From Erodium maritimum (Eukaryota; Streptophyta; Magnoliopsida; Geraniales; Geraniaceae), in NCBI GenBank assembly GCA_963921825.1, contig OY997588.1, forward strand, positions 122,322,715 through 122,386,714: a stretch of DNA of 64,000 nt, given 5' to 3'. This document shows positions 55,364 through 64,000 of the stretch, in pieces. Both the position numbers and the translations under genes were made by a program. Below the pieces are notes generated by a model. The model saw only the letters and a list, made by a program, of their open reading frames with translations, made no database searches and was not told the DNA's origin. Position 1 is the stretch's first letter, and every line of letters begins with the position of its first letter.

Positions 55364-58300
55364 ATGTCCCATGTTTACGTTCCGAGAGGTACCAGGAGTC
55401 GCCCAGCTTTGGGGCAGAGCCAGTCACCAGCTGTTGGATTGGCAGAGGCAGCAAGTGCCCAGGGTGCTGCTCCCAAAGAGCACCAGAGCTTTGAGGATGG
55501 ACAGTCAGGGTCACCAGTGAGAGATACCACAGTCGCAGAGCCGACTCAGGCTACCCCTATTGATGAGGTGGTACGCGTAGTGCTAGCAGCACTCAGCGCT
55601 CAGCAGGAGACTGCAGTACCAACGTCAGAGCCCGAGCCTACTACTGAGACAGTCGGCGTCGAGAGGCCCGGTCAGATGGATAGCTACACGGCCCAGGCAC
55701 TTCGTGATTTCCGTCTTTTGGGTACACCGACATTTTCTGGGAGTGCTGACTCCGAGGCAACAGTTCTATGGTTGGAGCGGATCACTCGCAACCTTGACAC
55801 ATCTGGTATTTCTGAGGGACGTCTGAGAGTCTCTTTCTCCACCTTCCAGCTTGAGGGTGAGGCTTTTTACTGGTGGCAGTCTGTGCAAACCAGAGTTGAT
55901 GAGGATTTTTAGCTTTTCAGTCAACTGTTCCTGGAGCAGTACTTTCCGCGATCAGTTCGAGATGATAGACGTCAACAGTTCATGGAGCTGCGACAGAGGG
56001 GGATGCCAGTATCTGAGTATGCGGCGAGGTTCTTATCCTTGTCCCGCTTCGCACCCGAGATGGTGCAGACTGAGTACAGTCGTTGCAGACGGTTCGAGCG
56101 TGGGCTCCTCCCTGCGATTGCAGATCGGATTATTGTTTTGAGGACAGAAGTGTACTCTACTCTGGTTGACCAGGCCTTAGCAGTAGAGAGGCATTTCCGA
56201 GAGACCGCCAGAGAGCGAGATGTCAGGCCGAGGCCGAGTGGTTTCCTCAGGCCGTCAGAGAGGCCTGATGCTAGACGACAGAGGACTTCGGGGTACTTCC
56301 AGCCACAGTTTCAGCATAGTGGTATGCGCAGAGGAGCAGTAGTGGCGTCAGTTGGACCTGCCCCGCTGTCACAGTTCTGCCCAGTATGCAGACAGTAGGG
56401 ACACTTGGCCCGAGACTGCCCGAGGAGCAGAGGACTCACAGAGCGGCAGATTGATCGTCCACAGGGATTTGGAGAGAGGCAGTGTGTTGATGATCGGACT
56501 TGTTACCAGTGCGGCCGACAGGGGCACATTGCTTTCACTTGTCCCGATCGGGTTGGAGCTGTACCTCCACCGAGGCCCCAGCAGGCACAGCCTTGTTAGG
56601 CACTTCCCGGCCGACCACGACAGGCACAGCAGCAGAGAGCTCCGCGTCAGGCGGCGGGAGCGGTAGCCCCGAGACACCAGGCTAGGCCTCAGCAGCAGGT
56701 GGCACTACCACCACCACCGAGAGGAGGACCACCGGCACGGAAGAGCCGAGTTTATGCAGTCACGGATGCTAGAGCTGAGGGGCAGTACGCCGGCCATGAG
56801 GCTACACAAGGTACGTGTTTACTTTTTAATTCGTGGGCGTCTTTTCTGTTCGACACTGGTGCTTCCAATTTGTTTATTTCTGCTTCTTTTGCTCGTTCTT
56901 TGGGTTTGAGGGTGGAGTCCCTTAGTAGCCCTTTATGTCTTGAGACCCCAGTTACGGGGGTGGGGGGGGGGGTAGTGCTGGATACTTTCTGTCGAGATTG
57001 TGAGGTTCGAGTGGCAGACTGCCCCTTCGTTGGTGACTTACTCATTCTAGAGATGACTGCCTTCGACGTGATCTTAGGGATGGACTGGCTTGCGAGGTAT
57101 CGAGCGACGATCGATTGCTTTTGACGTCAGGTGACCGTGCGGTCAGGTGACAAAGTTATTACTTGTGTTTTGGGTAGCAAGAGCGGAGTCCTTCTATCCG
57201 CTTTGACTACGGGAGTGGAGGCTGAGGTTGTGCAGGGTGGCAGAGACCTACCGAGAGTAGTGTGTGAGTTTCCGGACGTGTTCCCGGAGGAGCTATCGGG
57301 TTTACCACCGGCGCGCGAGTTAGAGTTCCGGATCGACTTGATTCCAGGTACCGCGCCAATCTCGATGACGCCTTATCGGTTTGCACCAGCTGAGTTAGTC
57401 GAGTTGAAGCGACAACTCGAAGAGTTGCAGGAGAAGGGTTTCATCCGCCCTAGTGTTTCACCGTGGGGTGCACCCGCCCTCTTCGTAAAGAAGAAGGGTG
57501 GTGCCTTGAGGATGTGCATCGATTACCGGAAGTTGAACCGGGTTACGGTAAAGAACCGCTACTCGATGCCGAGGATCGATGACCTGTTCGATCAACTGAG
57601 GGGATCAACATGCTTCTCCAAGATTGATCTAAGATCAGGCTACTATCAGTTGAGGGTCCGAAAGGAGGATGTGGAGAAGACCGCGTTCCGGACGCGTTAC
57701 AGATACTTTGAGTTTCTAGTGATGCCGTTCGGGTTGACGAACGCGCTAGCAGCCTTCATGGATTTGATGAATGACATGTTCAGACCTTACCTGGATCAGT
57801 TTGTCGTAGTCTTCGTTGATGACATCTTGATTTACTCACCTAGTGAAGAGGCACACGAGGAGCACTTGAGGATAGTGTTGACCTTGCTACGTACTCACCA
57901 ACTGTATGGGAACCTGGAGAAGTACGAATTTTGGTTCGCAGAGGTGCAATTCCTCGGACATGTAGTGTCCCGGGATGGTATCTTAGTCGACACAGCGAAG
58001 GTCGATGCAGTTTCGAAGTGGGCGAGGCCCAAGAATGTTTTTGAGATCCGTAGTTTCCTGGGATTGGCAGGATATTATCGACGCTTTGTTCAGGACTTCT
58101 CACGTTTGGCTGCACCTATGACAGCGTTGACTCGTAAAGGAGCGGAGTTCCTTTGGACTAGTGAGTGTGAACACTCTTTCTCAGAGCTAAAGGCTCGACT
58201 GACTACCGCTCCAGTGTTGATTGTTCCGGAGTGGGGAGTGGGCTACGATGTGTACTGTGACGCTTAAGGCGAGGGACTCGGTTGTGTTTTGATGCAGTTT

Positions 58301-60148
58301 GGGAAGGTAGTTGCTTACGGCTCAAGGCAATTGAAGGTACATGAGCGCAACTACCCGACCCATGATCTAGAACTGGCAGCAGTGGTCTTTGCATTGAAGA
58401 GTTGGAGGCACTATCTGTACGGAGAGCAGTTTAGAGTATTCTTAGACCACAAGAGCCTTAAGTATATTTTCTCTCAGCGAGACTTGAACATGCGCCAGAG
58501 GCGATGGATGGAGTTACTTGAGGAGTACGACTTCGAGCTGCTCTATCATCCAGGCAAGGCGAATGTCGTCGTGGATGCTCTGAGCAGGAAGTCGACTCAT
58601 TGCGTGGCCAGCATGGCAGCCCGAGAGTGGAACATGCTGGAGGAGTTGAGCTCATTCAGACTTGAGTTTGAGGAGATCACGGATGGTATGGCTTTATGTG
58701 CATTGGTGGCGCAACCCACATTGATTACTCGGGTGCTAGAGGCACATGCCGAGGATACTGAGGCGACAGGGATTCGTGAGAGACTGATGGACAGTGATGA
58801 GATCGATGGTTGGGATTTGAGTGCATATCAGAGTCTCCGTTATAGAGGACGGTTGTTTATACCCCGAGGGTGTAAGGACACCGTGTTGAGAGAGTGCCAT
58901 CACTCTTGGCTCGCTGTGCACCCTGGTGGCACCAAGATGTATAGAGACTTCCGACGACAGTTCTGGTGGAGTGGGATGCGCAGGGCAGTAGCAGACTTTG
59001 TTTCGAGGTGCCTCACCTGTCAGCAGGTGAAGGCACAGCATCAGCGACCCGCTGGCTTACTACAACCTTTACCGGTCTCCGAGTAGAAGTGGGAACACGT
59101 TACTATGGATTTTGTATGTGGATTACTGAGGTCGTCTAAGGGACATGATGCTATTTGGGTTGTGGTTGATCGACTGACCAAGTCGGCACACTTTCTGGCT
59201 ATGCGGATGACCGACAATGTGGACATGTTGAGCCGGTTGTACATCAGGGAGATTATTCGTCTTCATGGAGTACCGATATTAGTGGTATCTGATAGGGATC
59301 CGCGTTTCACATCCAGATTCTGGAAGAGCCTACAGAAGGCATTGGGGACAGAGGTGCTGCTGAGTACAACTTACCATCCTGAGACAGATGGACAGTCCGA
59401 GCGCACCATTCAGATTTTGGAGGACATGCTTCGAGCTTGTGTGCTAGACTTTCAGGGATCATGGGAGGATCACCTACCTCTAACAGAGTTCTCCTACAAC
59501 AACAGTTATCAGTCTAGCATTGGGATGGAACCATTTGAGGCTTTGTACGGCAGACCATGTAGGTCGCCAGTATGTTGGGCAGAGGTAGGGGAACGAAACT
59601 TACTTGGTCCAGATATGGTCAGGGAGACGACCGAGAAGGTCGCATTGATTAGAGAGCGGTTGAAGACCGCACATAGTCGTCAGAAGAGCTATGCAGACAG
59701 ACGTCGCAGACCGCTTGAGTTCTCGGTGGGAGATCATGTATTTCTGAGGGTGAGCCCGAAGAAGGGTCTATTACGGTTTAGCCGCGGAGGAGGAAAGCTG
59801 TCACCGCGTTTCATTGGACCATTTGAGATCTTGGATCGAGTTGGAGCCGTAGCTTATCGGTTGACATTGCCACCACAACTTGGGAACGTGCATAATGTTT
59901 TCCACGTGTCCCAATTGCGGAAGTACATGGCATATCCTTCTCACATTATTGAGTGGACAGACATCGAGGTAGATGATGATGTCTCATTTGAGGAGCAGCC
60001 TGTCAAGATCTTGGGTACAAAGGAGAAGGTTCTACGGAACAAGACGATTCCACTAGTACTGGTGCAGTGGGGAAGTCAAGGAGCGGGGTCAACATGGGAG
60101 CGCGAGGATGAGACCCGGGAGATGTACCCCCACCTCTTTGATCTTTGA
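55364..60148 (+). pseudogene. gag-pol polyprotein gene with six in-frame stops
   Basis: A single reading frame of 1595 codons runs from ATG 55364 (ATG preceded by GTG) to TGA 60146 with no frameshift. It is cut by stops at 55910 (TAG), 56396 (TAG), 56597 (TAG), 57122 (TGA), 58265 (TAA) and 59084 (TAG). Gag occupies about 55364-56700, with two CCHC knuckles (~56376-56420, whose sixth position is a stop, and 56501-56542). The protease Asp-Thr-Gly is at 56852. The reverse transcriptase has FVDD at about 57812. RNase H begins with VYCDA just before the 58265 stop. Integrase has HHCC then TMDF, SDRDPRF and [12 protein letters not shown]. One mutation, VSE*KWEH, clearly replaces Trp. The protein is non-functional as it stands. 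Confidence 0.92.
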
Positions 60149-60185
60149 GGTACTTTCCTTTTAATTTCGAGGACGAAATTCTTTT

Positions 60186-60198
60186 AAGGGGAATAGAT
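60186..60198 (+). other. Polypurine tract
   Basis: AAGGGGAATAGAT directly precedes the 3' LTR. The upstream GAGGACGAAATTCTTTTAAG is the typical sequence between stop codon and PPT in Del/Tekay elements. Confidence 0.85.
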
Positions 60199-60618
60199 TG
60201 TAAGAACCGTCCCCGGTCGATCCCGGTGGAGCCGGCGAATCCAAAACAAGTTTGACTTTCACGACTAAAATTGGACAGCTAAAATTTCATTAAAATAAAG
60301 TGGCTCCCACAATGCCACATGGCATTGGAGGCTTGGATGAGAAGAAAAGGAGTTGAAATGACCTCTTGACCCTCCCTAAAGGCTCTAAAAGGATAAAACT
60401 AGCAAGGGGCTTTTGGGTCATTTAGCTTGTAGGTCATTAAAGGCAATTGTTGGACACAAATTCAGCATTTCCCCTCATTTTGCTGTAGAGAAATTCTAAA
60501 GGGAGAGAATTTCTTATTTATGTTAATAAAATCGGAAAGGTCCTAGAATTGCCTATAGGATGCGAATAACTAGAATAATCGTCTCGAGTCCGATTAAAAC
60601 CGGGTATGGGGTGTGACA
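60199..60618 (+). repeat. 3' LTR, 420 bp, internally deleted
   Basis: It begins TGTAAGAACCGTCCCCGGTC and ends GGGTATGGGGTGTGACA. It aligns to the 5' LTR in four blocks (about 51059-51115, 51280-51535, 52490-52577 and 54036-54071), so about 2.6 kb was lost in three deletions. Remaining differences are mostly transitions. The outer ends and the target duplication are intact. Confidence 0.9.
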
Positions 60619-60639
60619 TTCATAGCTCGAAGCATTTCG

Positions 60640-60861
60640 AACATAAGAGCCTCGTGGTTGGCCTTCTCGAGCGGAGTCTAATCGGATGTGTCGAGAGCAA
60701 CTACTTCAACGTATTTCCTGGTCAATGACAACTGATACTTCACACGGCGGGCTTTTGTGCGCTCGCACCTACCACGACGATGTTTTTCTCACTCGATCCT
60801 GTACATGGATGATGGTGGAGTCATATCAGCCTGGGAAACACCGCTTTCATTCTCGGACTCT
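60640..60861 (-). pseudogene. Harbinger Myb-like ORF, C-terminal half, split by the retrotransposon
   Basis: On the minus strand one frame reads SENESGVSQADMTPPSSMYR, KYQLSLTRKYVEVVALDTSD and EKANHEALMFEMLRAMN. It has two in-frame stops (IE*EKHRR; TSD*TPLEK). The frame is interrupted by the retrotransposon within Met-Asn; across the TSD it would end a few codons later near 51045 (HN*). On this strand it lies upstream of the N-terminal half at 50310-50700, so the two halves belong to different or rearranged elements. Confidence 0.6.
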
Positions 60862-61236
60862 ATTACTTTAACTATGGACTAAATTTGGAAGAACTATGCA
60901 AAATATTAAAAGTGTTGTTGCCTTTTATAGATGAGGATGAGTTGCCTTTTATAGGCAATCGATTCAGCCAAAAGGTAAATGAAGAAGGGAAACAGTTCGT
61001 ATTACGATAGAATAAAATTGTTGAAATAAAAGTACACAGAACGATAGAAAAGCATCAAAACATACCATCCCGATATGAAACAAAGAAACAGAAATACATT
61101 GAAATATAATACGGAAACCAAATAAACAAAGCGTTTACTAGTTGTCGCCATCAATAACGACCTCCACCTTGAACAAAGTTCAAATGTGTTCAATTAGATC
61201 TGCCTTGAGTTATTGGTGGACTGCTCGATCCTCGAT

Positions 61237-61383
61237 CTAGGTTTTCTGGTTTCGGATGTAATTGTAACCTGATAATGGCCCTCGCTGGACATGTATGATT
61301 GGTTCTTCGTATGACAATCGTTCAATATCTCCCTGGTAGGTGTCACGTTCATCGTCAACAAGCATATTGTGTATAATAATGCA
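61237..61383 (-). pseudogene. PIF/Harbinger transposase C-terminal fragment
   Basis: The minus strand reads IIIHNMLVDDERDTYQGDIE up to a TAG at 61237. HNM(I/L)V(D/E)DERD is the C-terminal block of plant Harbinger transposases, also visible in copies A and C. At 61384 the homology ends abruptly in the Ty3-gypsy relic that follows. Confidence 0.7.
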
Positions 61384-62590
61384 CACTCGTATTATCATAG
61401 ACAATTTCGTATCGTCCCATATACATCAAGATATTATCAACTTTGTCAAAGAGTGTGACACTTGTCAAAGATGCAAGGTGGAAAACATTGTTTACCTTGG
61501 TCTCTTGCAACCTCTCCCAATTCCATCTTCTCTATGAAAAGACATTGCAATAGATTTTATTGAAGGACTTCCTATATCTGAGAGTTCTTATAATATTTAG
61601 GTCATAGTTGACAAAATTTTCAAGTATTCATATTTTATTCCACTACATCATCCTTTTACAGCTCTTCAATTGGCTATGATTTTCTTCTCCGTTATATTTA
61701 AATTGTATGGAATGCCTGAAACCATTGTCTCTAATAAAGATAAATTATTCTTAAGTAATTTTTGGCTAGAGGTTTTCAAGAGGGTTGGAGTTCAGCTCAA
61801 ACTTTTCACAACTTACCACCCACAAACTGATGGTCAAACTAAAAAAGTGAATCAGTGCCGGGAAAACTACTTAAAGGCTATGTCACACCGCAATCTTAGG
61901 AAGTGGGCACACTAGCTAGCTATGGCTAAATTATGGTACAACACTTCATTTCACAAATCCTTGTAAATGAGCACCTTTAAGGCATTATATGGTCATGATA
62001 CCCCTCTCATTGGCCTTTTTTGAGGGCATCTCAAAAGTGCCTGTTGTGGAATCCTTTTTGCATACTAGACAAGATCAATTTAAGCTATTGTAGGAAAACC
62101 TCACCAAAGCTCAAGAAAGAATGAAAATACTAATTGATAAGCACAAGACTGAGAGTGAATTCTCTGTGGGAGATTGGGTTTACCTCAAACTCCAACCTTA
62201 CAGGCATAACTCTGTCAATATGAGGAAGTTCATCAAAATGGTTGTTAGGTTCTATGGCCCTTTCCAAATTATTGAAAAGAAAGGATTACACTGTCATGCT
62301 CCTTGGAAGATAAAAAATTCATCCAACATTTCATGTCTCCTTGCTCAAAAAATAATTGGGACATAAGAACATATTGCATTAGACATTTCCTGACACTATT
62401 CTTGAGGGTCGGCTCAAGCTATTTCCTACTAAGATACTTCAAACCAAATCGATTAAGAGGTCCAATGCTATTGTGGTTCAATATATAATCTTGTGGGACA
62501 AATCGACTGATGAGGATGCGACTTGGGAGGATGCCTCGATGATCCGAGCCTTATTTCCTGATTGGCTACCTCAAACTCAAACTTGAGGAC
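61384..62590 (+). pseudogene. Ty3-gypsy integrase to C-terminus, relic
   Basis: Plus-strand segments are FVKECDTCQRCKVENIVYLG (second half of the HHCC finger), DFIEGLP, PETIVSNKDKLFLSNFW, TTYHPQTDGQTKKVNQCREN and SVGDWVYLKLQPYRH. It ends DEDATWEDASMIRALFPDWL, the tail typical of many plant Ty3-gypsy polyproteins. Stops and frameshifts interrupt it (for example after IPSSL and KWAH). Asp-to-Asn and Glu-to-Lys changes (SNKD; TKKVN) affect integrase positions. It belongs to a different family from the neighbouring Del/Tekay element. gag, RT and the 5' LTR are missing. Confidence 0.8.
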
Positions 62591-62608
62591 AAGCTGTCCG
62601 AAAAAGGG

Positions 62609-63035
62609 TGCTTGGCACGATTGCTTTCCTTGCAAGCAAGTCCATCCTTTACCTTTTAAAAATAAGAATAAAACACATCGTTTCACTAAGAGCCGAGTTC
62701 GTTGCTAAAGACTGTTAACTTGCCACGCGTCTCATTTTCATTAGGCCACTTTCGTTCGTTGATCCACGTTAGCTTCTTCCTCAGGTGGTCCTGCAAACAG
62801 AGCATGATGTGCCGGCACTGCAGACCTGTCCTCTTCTCTTGATTCCTATCTGAGTTACACTATAAAAAGCTAACGATTGCTAAGGTTAGGGTATCTAATT
62901 TCTCATTATGTAATCGTATCTATTTATAGAAAAGAGGAGTTAATAGAGCTTGTCTTTTATGTATATGGTTCTCTTAAAATCAATACAAGCTTCCTCAGTC
63001 TTCATTTTCAGTGTCTAATTCGAACTCGGTGTCAA
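62609..63035 (+). repeat. Probable 3' LTR of the gypsy relic
   Basis: GAGGACAAGCTGTCCGAAAAAGGG looks like the sequence between gag-pol and LTR. A TATA box (CACTATAAAAAGC) occurs at about 62860 and an ATCAATACAAGCTTCC poly(A)-type region near 62980, ending around GGTGTCA. No partner LTR or target duplication is in the window, so limits are approximate. Confidence 0.45.
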
Positions 63036-63459
63036 TAGCTACGCATCAAAAACCTGAACAAAAACCTCCAAAATACAAGACCTCTGGCGCAAATCTCCTT
63101 AAGAACCCTAACACACTACCATCGCGATCGCACTGCTCCATTGTAATTTGTCAAATCCCAGTATTAAATTGAAGCAGTGAAAAAAAAACTTCACATTGTT
63201 ATTACAATTTTCGTGGAGTTGTGGAGATGCTTCCCTATCTATACATCATGGAAATAATGTTATGTCTGCAGGCATTGATGACTGAAGATTAAGAACAGTG
63301 TAACGGCTCTAAGAACAATTCACAATTCGAGAATAGAAAAAAAGGGGCTAAAGAATCACGTGCGGAGAAAAAAAAGAATTTAGGAATAAAGAGAAAAGAA
63401 ACATGTTAAGTGGCGTACCACCTGACATGATCCTTTCCTTTTATATTTAATAGGATTAC

Positions 63460-63720
63460 AATTTTTTTTGATTAAAAAGGTACTATTTTATTAAATAGAG
63501 TTCAAACGACAATAGAAGTTTATTAGAGAAATCACTTACCACAATAAAAAAGTTATTACATGGTATTGAGCCCCGAAGATTTGTCTACACAAAACTCTAA
63601 GACAAATGAACCAACACATGCAGTTTTTTGAAAAACCATAAAGGCCAACGGAAACGAAAAAGAAACTACAACGAAACCAATAACCGCTGCTCAAGGTAGT
63701 GCCTGCTAGCTGCTGCATAC
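63460..63720 (-). mobile_element. LINE-like 3' end, 5'-truncated
   Basis: A T-run at 63463-63470 and TACTATTTTATTAAATAGAG give AATAAAATAG before a poly(A) tail on the minus strand, as at 34580 and 37401. The body (GAGCCCCGAAGATTTGTC) is non-coding. 63036-63459 and 63721-64000 hold no gene that I can support. Confidence 0.5.
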
Positions 63721-64000
63721 TTTGTAGAGTACGACCGAACCTGTTGTCATCAGTTTTAAAGGAGGCAGAGCTCTTCCTAGGGACCCCTCATAGGGCCAGT
63801 CCCTAGAGCACTGAATTCCTAGGCGTACTGAAAAAATATTTAGCTAGGAAAAAACCAAGGATTGCTGCATAAGGTGTAGCCTTCACGCTTCATTCGTTGT
63901 ATTAATCCGAACTTGCGATTATTGATTTCAAGAGGAGACAAAAAAAACTCATTCAATTAGCCAAATCCATAATCGATAGAGGGGTCGAGGAGGGTGTAGA

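Larger units (their letters stand above)
51059..60618 (+). mobile_element. Complete Del/Tekay-type Ty3-gypsy retrotransposon
   Basis: The element is 9560 bp, flanked by a perfect TTCAT duplication (51054-51058 and 60619-60623). It has a 3013-bp 5' LTR, a Met-tRNA-type primer-binding site, one gag-pol frame, a polypurine tract and a 420-bp 3' LTR. The domain order (gag, protease, reverse transcriptase, RNase H, integrase, C-terminal chromodomain-like tail), the very long LTRs and the ending [19 protein letters not shown] fit the Del/Tekay chromovirus clade. Six stops make it defective. It was inserted into the end of a decayed Harbinger Myb-like ORF. Confidence 0.93.

Noticed and set aside
61384..62590. 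Endogenous pararetrovirus
   Set aside because: An integrase with HHCC and a Ty3-gypsy C-terminal tail is present, and movement-protein or coat motifs are not. It is a gypsy relic.

Overview
This is nuclear DNA of a flowering plant, almost certainly a eudicot. The genes have many spliced exons. They include a nuclear photosystem II subunit (PSBTN), the chloroplast translation factor TAB2 and a plant-type PHD protein. They lie among plant transposon classes: PIF/Harbinger, Del/Tekay Ty3-gypsy, TRIM/SMART-like elements, RRM-type LINEs and 9-bp-TSD MITEs. I cannot name the species.

Layout. 1-5600: a MITE, then a decayed PIF/Harbinger element interrupted by a 2.84-kb solo LTR. 6262-12853 (+): 13-exon PHD-finger protein. 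13765-16795 (-): 5-exon TAB2. 17657-27297 (+): 13-exon tRNA-dihydrouridine synthase. 27723-28671: 949-bp fold-back element. 28990-29286 (+): intronless PSBTN. 29545-30800 (-): frameshifted, intronless polygalacturonase. 31.5-40.2 kb: repeat-rich block with two more Harbinger relics, an RRM-type LINE ORF1 and several LINE-like 3' ends. 41621-49919 (-): 11-exon FRA10AC1 homologue. 50.3-62.6 kb: Harbinger relics split by a 9.56-kb Del/Tekay element (TSD TTCAT), followed by a second Ty3-gypsy relic. 62.6-64 kb: retroelement debris.

The genes do not form an operon or an obvious pathway. TAB2 and PSBTN both serve the photosystems, but they look like chance neighbours. From memory, the convergent PHD-TAB2 pair matches adjacent Arabidopsis genes, so it may be conserved microsynteny. 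TAB2 and the dihydrouridine synthase are divergent, with 861 bp between start codons.

I see no new enzymatic system. The most distinctive signals are structural: a solo LTR whose target duplication is exactly a splice donor (GTAAG); a coding-free LTR element carrying two tandem-repeat blocks inside a FRA10AC1 intron, with a relic of the same family in a dihydrouridine-synthase intron; a related set of 9-bp-TSD MITEs in introns of three genes; a Del/Tekay element whose gag-pol frame is broken only by in-frame stops and whose 3' LTR alone has lost about 2.6 kb; and a perfect 215-bp tandem duplication. Exon coordinates were read by eye from splice sites and frame continuity, without transcript data.
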